Shown: positions 39,864 through 48,106 of the stretch, one piece after another
Layout of the letters: every line of letters begins with the position of its first letter
How positions within the stretch are numbered: the first letter of the stretch is position 1
NCBI RefSeq assembly: GCF_014638995.1
Contig: NZ_BMFR01000002.1
Coordinates: 44,203-108,202 of the forward strand
From: Virgibacillus oceani
GTDB taxonomy: Bacteria > Bacillota > Bacilli > Bacillales > Amphibacillaceae
Direction of reading: 5' to 3'
DNA: 64,000 nt
Notes under the pieces: model-generated
Told to the model about the DNA's origin: nothing
What the model saw: only the letters and a program-made list of their open reading frames with translations
Database searches by the model: none
Position numbers and translations under genes: made by a program

Positions 39864-42263
39864 TTAGTTACGCAGTGGTTTTCCTTTTAAAAGCATGTGC
39901 TGCATACGCTGTTGTGTCTTTGGTTCACCTATTAAACTCAAGAATGCTTCACGCTCTAGATCCAACATTAACTGTTCATCAATTAACGTACCTTCTTTAA
40001 TTCGTCCGCCGGATAATACATAAGCTAGTTTCTCAGCAATTTTCACATCATGATCCGATGCATAGCCACTTAATTGTAGTGATTTCGCACCGAGTAACAT
40101 TGCTGCATAACCGGAATCACCGACAACTGGAATCTGTTCACGTTTTGGAGCTCGGTAACCTGCTTTAGCAAGTGCTAGCACCCTCTCTTTTGCATCACTT
40201 AACAAATGATCAGGATTTACACTTATACCATCGCTACTATTTAAATAACCATTTTCTCGTGCCTCCGCTGCTGAGGTAGAAACTTTTGCGGTAGCAACTT
40301 TTTCAAACACATCATTTGCTACTTTTGACAGGTCAAAATCAACACCCTTAGGCATGTTCCTTAGCTGTTTCAAGTAAAGCTCCTTCGTTCCACCGCCACC
40401 GGGGATGAGACCAACACCGAATTCAACAAGTCCCATGTATGTTTCAGCTGAAGCTTGAATCGCCGCTGCTGGTAAGGATACTTCTGCTCCACCGCCAAGT
40501 GTCATATTAAATGGTGCAGTAACAACCGGTTTCTCGGAATATTTGATGTTCATCGCCATGTTCTGAAATTGACGCACGACCATATCCAATTCAAAGAAGT
40601 TATCATCTTGCGCTTCCATTAGCATCATTGCGAGATTAGCACCAACACAGAAGTTCTTGCCCTGATTTCCAATAACAAGCCCCTCATAGTTTTTGCTTAC
40701 TTCATCAAGTGTAAAATTAACCATTTGAATAATATCAAGTCCGATTGCATTGCTTTGTGAATGGAACTCAAGTCCTGCTACACCATCACCTAAATCTATC
40801 AAACTAGCACCCGTATTCTTTTTAATGACCCCATTAACATCTTTTAAACGTTTTAAATTAATCTCTTTTTTATTAAAACTTTGCTGCTTATACGCACCAT
40901 TATCATAGTAATAAACATTACCATTCTCCGTTTTATAAAAGGATTCGTTGCCATCCTCCAGTAGTTTCTGGATCCATTGTGGTACTGTTTCCCCTTCCTC
41001 TTGCATCCGCTCAACTGATTTACGGAGACCGATTGCATCCCACGTTTCAAATGGACCAAATTCCCAGCCAAAGCCCCATTTCATTGCTTGATCAATGGAA
41101 ACAATATCGTCCGCAATTTCACCAGCAAGATCAGCCGAATACGTTAACACCGGTTTAAGAATCGACCATACAAGATCTCCTGCTTTGTCCCCTTTAGCCG
41201 ATACAAGCGCTTTCAATTTACGGCGTGTTCCTTTTTCCTGTTTTGCCATTTCGGTAGCTGCAGTCTTTAGTTTTTTCCGATCCTCGTATTCTAGTGTTTT
41301 CGGATTCAATTCATAGATCGTGCTGCCATTTTTATCTTTTTTCTTCAGGAAAAATCCTTGCCCGCTTTTAGCCCCAAGCCAGCCGTTTTCCTGCATCTTT
41401 AAAATAAAATCGGGTACATCAAAAATTTCTTTTTCGGTGCCTCCAACTTGGTCATAGACATTTTTAGCAACGTGAATGAACGTATCCAAACCAACAACGT
41501 CCAATGTACGGAAAGTTGCGCTTTTTGGACGGCCGATCATTGGACCGGTTACCGAATCCACTTCACCTACACTATAGCCCCCGTCAAGCATTTTTTGAAC
41601 AGTGACAAGCAGGCCATATGTACCGATTCTATTAGCAATAAAATTCGGTGTATCTTTGGCCACAACAACACCTTTTCCAAGAACATTTTCGCCAAATGTT
41701 TTCATAAAAGATAATACATCCGGCTCTGTATCTTTCGTTGGAATTACCTCCAGCAGCTTTAAATAACGCGGCGGATTAAAAAAATGTGTCCCGAGAAAAT
41801 GTTTGCGGAAATCCTCTGAGCAATCAGCAGCCATATCCTCCACTGAAATGCCGGATGTATTGGAACTGACAATTGTTCCTTCTTTACGATATTTATCAAC
41901 ATTTGCAAATACTTTTTTCTTAACATCCAAATTTTCAACAACAACTTCAATAATCCAATCAACATCGGCTAATTTTTCCATATCATCGTCCATATTACCA
42001 ACCTCAATTAAATCAAGGCTTTTTTTCGTAGTAATTGGAGATGGTTTTTGTTTAAGCAGGGCTTTTTTGCTTTGTGCTGCCATACGATTGCGAACAGCAC
42101 GTTCTTCAAGTGTTAAACCTTTCTTTTCTTCATCCTTTGTTAATTCCCTTGGTACAATATCGAGCATAATCGTTGGGATTCCAACGTTAGCCAAGTGGGC
42201 AGCAATTCCAGACCCCATAACCCCAGAGCCTAACACTGCGGCACGCTTGATTGTTCGTGTCAT
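39864..42263 (-). CDS. fadN: 3-hydroxyacyl-CoA dehydrogenase/enoyl-CoA hydratase FadN
   Basis: A 799-residue bifunctional beta-oxidation enzyme from ATG 42263, seven bases after GGGGGAC. The in-frame ATG at 42341 would extend across the FadR operator and is rejected. The N-terminal NAD domain starts RAAVLGSGVMGSGIAAH (about residues 6-22). The hydroxyacyl-CoA dehydrogenase helices include AKDTPNFIANRIGTYG. The C-terminal half is a crotonase fold (VIGNQGKNFCVGANLAMM and the AEVSLPAA oxyanion region). Domain order (dehydrogenase before hydratase) is typical of YusL. Confidence 0.95.
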   Translation of the reverse strand: MTRTIKRAAVLGSGVMGSGIAAHLANVGIPTIMLDIVPRELTKDEEKKGLTLEERAVRNRMAAQSKKALLKQKPSPITTKKSLDLIEVGNMDDDMEKLADVDWIIEVVVENLDVKKKVFANVDKYRKEGTIVSSNTSGISVEDMAADCSEDFRKHFLGTHFFNPPRYLKLLEVIPTKDTEPDVLSFMKTFGENVLGKGVVVAKDTPNFIANRIGTYGLLVTVQKMLDGGYSVGEVDSVTGPMIGRPKSATFRTLDVVGLDTFIHVAKNVYDQVGGTEKEIFDVPDFILKMQENGWLGAKSGQGFFLKKKDKNGSTIYELNPKTLEYEDRKKLKTAATEMAKQEKGTRRKLKALVSAKGDKAGDLVWSILKPVLTYSADLAGEIADDIVSIDQAMKWGFGWEFGPFETWDAIGLRKSVERMQEEGETVPQWIQKLLEDGNESFYKTENGNVYYYDNGAYKQQSFNKKEINLKRLKDVNGVIKKNTGASLIDLGDGVAGLEFHSQSNAIGLDIIQMVNFTLDEVSKNYEGLVIGNQGKNFCVGANLAMMLMEAQDDNFFELDMVVRQFQNMAMNIKYSEKPVVTAPFNMTLGGGAEVSLPAAAIQASAETYMGLVEFGVGLIPGGGGTKELYLKQLRNMPKGVDFDLSKVANDVFEKVATAKVSTSAAEARENGYLNSSDGISVNPDHLLSDAKERVLALAKAGYRAPKREQIPVVGDSGYAAMLLGAKSLQLSGYASDHDVKIAEKLAYVLSGGRIKEGTLIDEQLMLDLEREAFLSLIGEPKTQQRMQHMLLKGKPLRN

Positions 42264-42286
42264 GATTTGTCCCCCTATCTTTACTT

Positions 42287-42304
42287 TGAATGAATACTCA
42301 TTCA
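42287..42304. promoter_or_regulatory. FadR operator of fadNAE
   Basis: TGAATGAATACTCATTCA matches the B. subtilis FadR (YsiA) consensus TGAATGAATANTCATTCA exactly. It lies 23 bp upstream of the fadN start. FadR releases the site when bound by long-chain acyl-CoA, so the operon should be fatty-acid induced. Confidence 0.92.
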
Positions 42305-42554
42305 TTTTACTGCGAAAAATAAAAGATAGTTCCCTATCCATCTAATCTTATTATAAATTAAATTCAGACATTTCGCAATACAAATGGAAGAAAAATTTTA
42401 ACCTACTTTAAGGTGGATTAGTTTTGAAGTGGATAGAAATAAAAGTCTTTTCACTGTTTATGCCACCCTTCAACAATCTTTCTTTTATATAATAACGAAA
42501 GTACGCATACATTTGGTAGCAGAATCATGAACTTTGAAAGAAATTTGAACATAT

Positions 42555-42601
42555 TCGTAATCATTACTGTTTACAAATCGTAATCATTACGGTATTATAA
42601 T
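42555..42601 (+). promoter_or_regulatory. Two Zur boxes and promoter of the znu operon
   Basis: TCGTAATCATTACTG (42555-42569) and TCGTAATCATTACGG (42578-42592) match the Zur consensus TCGTAATNATTACGA at all but one or two positions. The second ends just before a TATAAT -10 (42596-42601). Zinc-loaded Zur should block transcription. The rest of the gap from 42305 shows nothing further. Confidence 0.9.
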
Positions 42602-42630
42602 TTAGGATTAACATTTGGGAGGATCATATA

Positions 42631-43560
42631 TTGAAAAAAGCAGCATTATTATTTTTATCCGTACTATTAACAATCATTATTACCGGCTGCAGTTCTTCTA
42701 CTGAAGAGGACAAAGCTGGACTAACTGTCTATACATCTATTTATCCAATTCAATATATTACAGAACAAATTGGCGGTGATACGCTAACTGTAAAGTCTGT
42801 TTACCCACCGGGAGTAGATGCGCATACGTATGAACCAACTACGAAGGAAATGACATCTATCGCTTCTGGTGATGCATTTATTTACATGGGTGCAGGGATG
42901 GAAGGCTTTGCAGAAAGTGCTGCCGATGCATTAAGTTCAGAGAATGTTGAGCTAGTTGAGTTAGGTAAAAATGAAGAATTATTCCACACAGAAAATGACC
43001 ACTCAGAGGAGCATGCTGATGACGGACATCATCACGGTGATCATGATCCACACATTTGGCTTGATCCATTGCGGATGATTGATATGGCGGAAATGATTAA
43101 TAGCAAATTAATTGAATTAAATCCTGATAAATCAGAGCAATACACGAATAATCTCGCCACTTTAAAAGAAAGTCTATTAGCATTAGATAAGCAATATCAA
43201 GAAACACTGCAAAATAAGGATAACAATGAAATTCTTGTTTCCCATGCAGCATATGGGTACTGGGAAGAACGATATGGATTAGAACAAATTGCTATAAGCG
43301 GTCTAACTTCAAGTGATGAACCGTCACAGAAAGAATTAACACAAATAATCGATAAGGCAAAAGATCTTAATTTGGATTATGTAATTTTTGAGCAAAACGG
43401 TACAGATCGTGTTTCTAAAATTATTCAGGAACAAATAAACGCGAAAGCATTGTATATCCATAACCTTTCCGTGCTAACCGATAATGATATTAAAAATGAG
43501 GAAGATTACATGTCTTTAATGGAACATAACTTGAAAGTGCTCGATAAAGCTACCAAGTAA
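42631..43560 (+). CDS. znuA: Zinc ABC transporter substrate-binding lipoprotein
   Basis: A 309-residue cluster A-I (ZnuA/AdcA) lipoprotein starting at TTG 42631 after GGGAGGAT. The lipobox is ITGC (cysteine about residue 20). A His-rich loop (DDGHHHGDHDPHIWLDP, about residues 130-146) is typical of zinc rather than manganese binders. Further His ligands occur in VSHAAYGYW and the ThrAsp-Ser region. First gene of znuA-znuC-znuB-zur. Confidence 0.93.
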   Translation: MKKAALLFLSVLLTIIITGCSSSTEEDKAGLTVYTSIYPIQYITEQIGGDTLTVKSVYPPGVDAHTYEPTTKEMTSIASGDAFIYMGAGMEGFAESAADALSSENVELVELGKNEELFHTENDHSEEHADDGHHHGDHDPHIWLDPLRMIDMAEMINSKLIELNPDKSEQYTNNLATLKESLLALDKQYQETLQNKDNNEILVSHAAYGYWEERYGLEQIAISGLTSSDEPSQKELTQIIDKAKDLNLDYVIFEQNGTDRVSKIIQEQINAKALYIHNLSVLTDNDIKNEEDYMSLMEHNLKVLDKATK

Positions 43561-43577
43561 AATAGGAGGAGCATACC

Positions 43578-44333
43578 ATGACTGAATCTGTTGTTACTAT
43601 GAATAAGATACACTATGCATATGACAATAAACCCGTATTAAGTAATGTTAACTTTGAAATACCACGCGGAGCATTGATGGGATTGATTGGCCCTAATGGT
43701 GGCGGCAAAACTACCTTAATCAAGTTAATACTAGGATTATTAAAGCCCGATAATGGCTCTATTTCCCTTTTCGGACAACCTATTAATAAGTTTAAGGAAT
43801 GGAATAAAATTGGTTTTGTTTCACAAAAATCCAACACGTTTAATAAAGGATTTCCCGCAACAGTATTTGAAGTAGTATCAATGGGATTGACAGCCAAAAT
43901 TGGATATTTGAAATTTTTAACAAAACAACACAAAGAAATAATCTTGCAAGCGATTGAACAGGTAGGGATGAGTGATTATGCCCATCAAAATGTTGGAAAC
44001 TTATCTGGCGGACAGCAGCAGCGGGTATTTATTGCCAGATCTTTAGTGAATGATCCGGAATTGCTTATTTTGGACGAGCCCACTGTTGGCGTTGATCATG
44101 AAAATGTACAGCGATTTTATGATTTATTAGAACGGCTAAATAATAAACGAAACATTACATTGCTGCTTGTTACACATGATACTGGAATTATTACGGAACA
44201 CGCTACTGATATTGTATGTTTAAATAGAACATTGCATTTTCATGGGGATCCCAAGGAATACACATCTTTGACAGACCGGGACTTATCAAATTTTTATGGT
44301 CATCCGGTAAACGTTGTTTCACATGATCATTAG
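43578..44333 (+). CDS. znuC: Zinc ABC transporter ATP-binding protein
   Basis: A 251-residue ATPase with Walker A GPNGGGKTTLIK, signature [15 protein letters not shown] and Walker B LLILDEPTVGVD. The ATG follows AATAGGAGGAGC. It lies 17 bp after znuA and 17 bp before znuB, so it energises the zinc importer. Confidence 0.93.
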   Translation: MTESVVTMNKIHYAYDNKPVLSNVNFEIPRGALMGLIGPNGGGKTTLIKLILGLLKPDNGSISLFGQPINKFKEWNKIGFVSQKSNTFNKGFPATVFEVVSMGLTAKIGYLKFLTKQHKEIILQAIEQVGMSDYAHQNVGNLSGGQQQRVFIARSLVNDPELLILDEPTVGVDHENVQRFYDLLERLNNKRNITLLLVTHDTGIITEHATDIVCLNRTLHFHGDPKEYTSLTDRDLSNFYGHPVNVVSHDH

Positions 44334-44350
44334 GTTGGAGGAAAACAGCT

Positions 44351-45205
44351 ATGCTAGCAGATATTATAGAATATGATTTTCTTAGAAATACCTTTTTAAC
44401 TGGTCTACTGATTGGTATAATTGCACCATTGCTTGGTACGTTTATCGTTGTAAGGCGATTGTCCCTTATCGCTGATGCGCTTTCCCATGTTACACTTGCT
44501 GGTATAGCATTCGGCTTACTGCTGGAGAAAAAATTTGCAGCAACAATAGTGACTCCATTGTATGGGGGGATGGCATTCTCTGTTATAGGTTCCATATTCA
44601 TTGAAAAACTCAGAGGGGTTTATAAGGCATATGAAGAGCTTGCGATACCGATTATTTTATCCGGCGGGGTGGGACTCAGTCTTATTTTCATTTCTCTTGC
44701 AGACGGTTTTAACACAGAGCTTTTCAACTTTTTATTTGGTTCCGTATCAGCAGTCAGCCAAAAAGACTTTCTATCGATTTTAGGTATTTCAATTTTCGTT
44801 ATTATTGTCATCTTTTTATTTTATAAGGAATTGTTTACATTATCTTTTGATGAAGAGCATGCAAGTGTTTCCGGAATACACGCAAAACGAATTCATTTCT
44901 TATTTATCATATTAACTGCATTGGTTATTGCTGCTTCTATCCGGATTGTCGGTGTATTACTCGTTTCAGCATTGATGACATTGCCTGTTGCCTCCGCGAT
45001 GCGGTTAGCCAGAGGGTTTAAACAAACAATTATATTGTCTGTTATCTTTGGGGAGTTAGCTGTAGTCCTTGGATTATTTTCAGGTTATTATTTTAGCATA
45101 CCTCCCGGAGGAACAATTGTACTTGTGTCTATAATTATTTTGCTGCTTTCCATTAGTGCAAAGCGATTTACTTTTAATTCAAAAAGAGAGAGGGAATCTG
45201 CGTGA
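44351..45205 (+). CDS. znuB: Zinc ABC transporter permease
   Basis: A 284-residue permease of the ABC-3 family with about eight membrane helices. The family motif RLSLIADALSHVTLAGIAFG (about residues 37-56) and ASIRIVGVLLVSALMTLPVA (about residues 196-215) are clear. The ATG follows TTGGAGGAAA. Its last four bases overlap the zur start. Confidence 0.92.
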   Translation: MLADIIEYDFLRNTFLTGLLIGIIAPLLGTFIVVRRLSLIADALSHVTLAGIAFGLLLEKKFAATIVTPLYGGMAFSVIGSIFIEKLRGVYKAYEELAIPIILSGGVGLSLIFISLADGFNTELFNFLFGSVSAVSQKDFLSILGISIFVIIVIFLFYKELFTLSFDEEHASVSGIHAKRIHFLFIILTALVIAASIRIVGVLLVSALMTLPVASAMRLARGFKQTIILSVIFGELAVVLGLFSGYYFSIPPGGTIVLVSIIILLLSISAKRFTFNSKRERESA

Positions 45206-45615
45206 ATATGAATGAAGCTATCGATCTTTTGAAGAATAAAGGATATAAAACTACCGGAAAACGTAAAGACATTCTTACCTTTTTTGAGCAAGCTGATGGG
45301 TACCGAACAGCCAAAGACCTTATTCAGCATTTAGAATCGACTTATGAAGGTATAAGCTTTGATACGGTATACCGTAATTTGCATTTGTATAATGAATTAG
45401 GAATTTTAGAAACAACTGAATTAAATGGGGAAAAACACTTTCGAATGAAATGTACACACCACCATCACCATCATTTCATCTGCAAGGATTGCGGCAAAAC
45501 AAAGGAAATCGATGTGTGTCCAATGGAAGAAGTGACAAAGAGGTTAGCAAATTATGATATTGAAGGGCACAAGTTTGAAATTTACGGAGTATGTCCAGCA
45601 TGTCAAACCGTGTGA
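45202..45615 (+). CDS. zur: Zinc uptake regulator Zur (Fur family)
   Basis: A 137-residue Fur-family repressor starting at GTG 45202, overlapping znuB by four bases (GTGA), after an AGAGGGA site. The winged helix spans about residues 1-80 (SFDTVYRNLHLY). The regulatory part has CTHHHHHHFICKDCGK, including six consecutive histidines, and ends in CPACQ, giving the two CxxC pairs of the structural zinc site. It should repress its own operon through the two upstream boxes. Confidence 0.92.
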   Translation: MNMNEAIDLLKNKGYKTTGKRKDILTFFEQADGYRTAKDLIQHLESTYEGISFDTVYRNLHLYNELGILETTELNGEKHFRMKCTHHHHHHFICKDCGKTKEIDVCPMEEVTKRLANYDIEGHKFEIYGVCPACQTV

Positions 45616-46007
45616 GTAATCTCCATTCCATTAAACTTTATATTGCAGTAGGTATTGGTGGGATAATTGGAGCTGTTGGCAGGTATAGTATTTCGCTTTT
45701 GTTTCAGCCTAACGTTAACTTTCCATATGCAACGTTGATAGTGAATTTGATTGGTTGCTATTTATTAAGCTTTGTATTGAACAAAGGATTGATAAAGCAA
45801 AGACTATCACCCGAGATGTTCGCTGCACTTGGGACCGGCACGATTGGGGCGTTCACAACTTTCTCGACCTTTGCCGTTGAGACAATCGAGTTATGGACAA
45901 GGAACAGTTACCTATCCATTCTATATGTAGTAATTAGTATTTTCGGTGGACTAGGATTTTGTTTTCTTGGCTATATGTCTGCTAAGGAAAGAGTGGTCCA
46001 GTCATGA
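45600..46007 (+). CDS. fluC1: Fluoride channel FluC (CrcB), first subunit
   Basis: About 135 residues from ATG 45600, with four membrane helices. Family marks are GGIIGAVGRYSIS (about residues 21-33), NLIGCYLLSF and GTIGAFTTFSTFAVE, with the Phe/Thr residues that line the fluoride pore. It starts within the end of zur, so it is cotranscribed. Paired FluC genes in Firmicutes may form dual-topology heterodimers. Confidence 0.9.
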   Translation: MSNRVSNLHSIKLYIAVGIGGIIGAVGRYSISLLFQPNVNFPYATLIVNLIGCYLLSFVLNKGLIKQRLSPEMFAALGTGTIGAFTTFSTFAVETIELWTRNSYLSILYVVISIFGGLGFCFLGYMSAKERVVQS

Positions 46008-46351
46008 GTTTTCTTTTCGTAGCTATTGGGGGATTTTTCGGGAGTATGCTCCGTTTTTATATTTCAATCAAAGCTAATAAACACCTTATCGGTACATGGA
46101 TTGCTAATATTACCGGTTCAATTCTATTAGGTATAACGGTGCATTTTCACATGATTGATCAATTATCAGAGACATTCTGGCAACTAATTGGTGTTGGATT
46201 TTGTGGTGCCTATACGACTTTTTCCACATTTGGGAATGAAACACTATCACTTATTTTAGAGAAAAGATACAGTGTCGCTGCTGGATATATCGCCAGTTCA
46301 TTCATTGTTTCTTTACTTTTCGTTTACCTTTTTTTGGTTATTATGCAATAG
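46004..46351 (+). CDS. fluC2: Fluoride channel FluC (CrcB), second subunit
   Basis: A 115-residue, four-helix protein with GGFFGSMLRFYIS, GSILLGITVHF and GAYTTFSTFGNE. It overlaps the first fluC by four bases (ATGA), so translation is coupled. It should complete a heterodimeric fluoride exporter with oppositely oriented subunits. No fluoride riboswitch is visible upstream. Confidence 0.9.
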   Translation: MSFLFVAIGGFFGSMLRFYISIKANKHLIGTWIANITGSILLGITVHFHMIDQLSETFWQLIGVGFCGAYTTFSTFGNETLSLILEKRYSVAAGYIASSFIVSLLFVYLFLVIMQ

Positions 46352-46386
46352 AGAGAGCTGAACAGCATAATTCAACTCCCTCTATG
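46349..46386. terminator. Convergent hairpin after the znu-fluC operon
   Basis: Arms 46349-46363 and 46372-46386 pair over about 15 bases with one or two mismatches. It lies between converging genes; T-runs are weak. Confidence 0.5.
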
Positions 46387-46391
46387 ATAGA

Positions 46392-47192
46392 TTATGCAAA
46401 TACTTCTGTTAACACACTTGATTCTGTATGATCCAGCATATTCTTCTGAATGATATCATCGACAGTTTTGTTCATTAGCGCCTCCAGATCACGTGATGCA
46501 TCCGATTCGCCTACTACATAAATTTTTTCCCATTCGTGATCTTTTGCCAGCTTGTCCAGTTTTGCTGCAATATTTTTGTACCATCTATGCTTGTTCGCTT
46601 CAAAACGGTCCTGGAAATCCTGTTGCATATTTTTGCCCCTTTTTCCCATGGAGTCCTCACCTTTATGCGTCCCAGCAAACAATCGCCATTTTTCGGTATT
46701 CATATCTAATTCATAATGTATGGAATCCTTTACCTCACCAAGCTCTGCCTCAATAACCTTAACATGATCCTGCTGTACGAGAATAACGCCCGTTTTTGGG
46801 AACGTTTCATAAAGTGTTTTTAGTTGTTCTAAGTCCGGTGTTTCCTGCCAGAAAAATTCTGTTTTCAAACGCATTTGAACTCGATCAGCAAACCAAACAT
46901 CTTCTTTCGCAGTTGCAAACAGGACAATTCCTTTACGAAAGTTTTGTTCATTTCCTTTAACAAACTTTTCAGCTTTTTGCCTAACCTGCTGAAAATTTAT
47001 TAATTCCTCTTTATTTTCATCTTTTTCCAGATACTGTTCAAAATTCCGCATCCCATTTTTAAAATGTATTTTCCATTCTCCGCCTTGCTGCTCGGGATCC
47101 GATGGGTCAGTATTCAAATACATGGTTAAAACCTTATTTGAATTTCCTTTTCTTACCTGCTCAAGCTTTTTTATTTCTTCATATAAATCCAT
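46392..47192 (-). CDS. aeRF1/VLRF1-like protein, putative ribosome-rescue or release factor relative
   Basis: A 266-residue soluble protein. The LTMYLNTDPSDPEQQGGEWK start, the GIVLFATAKEDVWF segment and GVILVQQDHVKVIEAELGEV (about residues 137-156) resemble the archaeal/eukaryal RF1-type fold that is annotated in Bacillaceae as VLRF1-family. A C-terminal segment with EKIYVVGESDASRDLEAL fits the third aeRF1 domain. No GGQ motif is evident: the region RLFAGTHKGEDSMGKRGK is the likely catalytic-loop position. The assignment is tentative. Confidence 0.55.
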   Translation of the reverse strand: MDLYEEIKKLEQVRKGNSNKVLTMYLNTDPSDPEQQGGEWKIHFKNGMRNFEQYLEKDENKEELINFQQVRQKAEKFVKGNEQNFRKGIVLFATAKEDVWFADRVQMRLKTEFFWQETPDLEQLKTLYETFPKTGVILVQQDHVKVIEAELGEVKDSIHYELDMNTEKWRLFAGTHKGEDSMGKRGKNMQQDFQDRFEANKHRWYKNIAAKLDKLAKDHEWEKIYVVGESDASRDLEALMNKTVDDIIQKNMLDHTESSVLTEVFA

Positions 47193-47260
47193 CGATATCG
47201 GCTCCTTTTTTTACAATCTTAGTAATGTGTAGCCGATATTAACATGTACTAAACATGGGA

Positions 47261-47575
47261 TTAGGAGATCAGCTTTAAACCAACAGCCGCACATAAAATC
47301 ATGCTAATAAAAAGTATACGGCGCCAATCCTTTGATTCACCAAAAACAAACATTCCAAGAAGCGCACTTCCGACCGTTCCCATACCAGTCCATACTGCAT
47401 ATGCAGTACTCATTGGAAGTTTCTCCATAGCAATGGATAAAAATATAAAACTTAACAAAAACCCTCCAACTAATGTGCAAAAGGAACCAATGGATTTATT
47501 CTGATTTACCTGATTGATTCCCATTACACCAATAACTTCGCCGGCACCGGCAATTATTAGATAAATCCAGGCCAT
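47261..47575 (-). CDS. gdxD: SMR-family guanidinium exporter subunit (YkkD-like)
   Basis: A 104-residue four-helix small multidrug resistance protein. The essential glutamate is in IAGAGEVIGVMG (about residue 13). The WTGMGTVGSALLGMFVFGE stretch is shared with Gdx-type exporters. It starts at the last base of the upstream SMR gene stop, and both are controlled by the guanidine-I riboswitch, so export of guanidinium is the likely function. Confidence 0.88.
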   Translation of the reverse strand: MAWIYLIIAGAGEVIGVMGINQVNQNKSIGSFCTLVGGFLLSFIFLSIAMEKLPMSTAYAVWTGMGTVGSALLGMFVFGESKDWRRILFISMILCAAVGLKLIS

Positions 47576-47916
47576 TATGCACCCTCTCCTTTATTGGAAG
47601 TTTCTTTCGTAATTGTTTTAAGACCAATTACTCCACACAATAACAATACAATTAACAGCACCTTGGTTAGGTTGAACGGTTCATTAAATACTGCTATTTC
47701 AAAAACAACTGTTCCTGCAGTTCCCATACCAGTAAACACTGCATAGGTCGTACCAACGGGAAGCTTTCGGGAAGCTGCAATTAACAAATGCATGCTCATG
47801 TATATCGCAATTGCAGTAAGGACCCACGTTCCCCAATTGTACGCATGTTTTAGCCCAATTACCCAGCCAATTTCAAATAAACCTGCAGCGAATACTAAAT
47901 TCCAATTACGTTTCAT
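47575..47916 (-). CDS. gdxC: SMR-family guanidinium exporter subunit (YkkC-like)
   Basis: A 113-residue four-helix SMR protein from ATG 47916, six bases after GAGGTG; a longer reading into the riboswitch is rejected. The glutamate is in AAGLFEIGWVIGLKHA (about residue 14), with the W and K typical of Gdx rather than multidrug members. It pairs with the second SMR gene to form a heterodimer like YkkCD. Confidence 0.9.
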   Translation of the reverse strand: MKRNWNLVFAAGLFEIGWVIGLKHAYNWGTWVLTAIAIYMSMHLLIAASRKLPVGTTYAVFTGMGTAGTVVFEIAVFNEPFNLTKVLLIVLLLCGVIGLKTITKETSNKGEGA

Positions 47917-47942
47917 TATAAACACCTCATTTTCATTAACAT

Positions 47943-47984
47943 AAAAAGCCCGGGACGATATCTGAAAACGATATCCTCCCGGGC
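47943..47984 (-). terminator. Guanidine riboswitch terminator
   Basis: Fifteen-bp stem, arms 47970-47984 and 47948-47962 (core GCCCGGGA and TCCCGGGC) with one mismatch, then five U on the minus strand. The 5' arm is shared with the aptamer's GCCCGGGAGG block, as expected for an ON switch. Confidence 0.9.
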
Positions 47985-48062
47985 TTTTATCCCTCCGTGT
48001 ACACATAACGTGCGTTTTCTCTCGGACCAGACCAATTTGCCTTGCGGAACCCTAGAAAACTT
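47975..48062 (-). ncRNA. Guanidine-I riboswitch (ykkC RNA)
   Basis: The minus strand shows the ykkC blocks CTAGGGTTCCGC, CTGGTCCGAGAGAAAAC, ACACGGAGGGATAAAAG and CCCGGGAGG in order. Guanidine binding should prevent the overlapping terminator and switch on the two SMR genes. Confidence 0.95.
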
Positions 48063-48106
48063 TTTATTATTGACTAGTATAAAAAGAGTTATGGGAAATG
48101 TCAAAT

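Noticed and set aside
42264..42341. N-terminal extension of FadN from the ATG at 42341
   Set aside because: It would include the FadR operator, lacks a good ribosome binding site, and the family N terminus begins at 42263.
45460..45477. Run of six histidine codons in zur as an artificial tag
   Set aside because: His-rich stretches at this position are natural in Bacillus Zur proteins.
47917..48006. N-terminal extension of the first SMR gene
   Set aside because: It reads through the guanidine-I riboswitch and its terminator.
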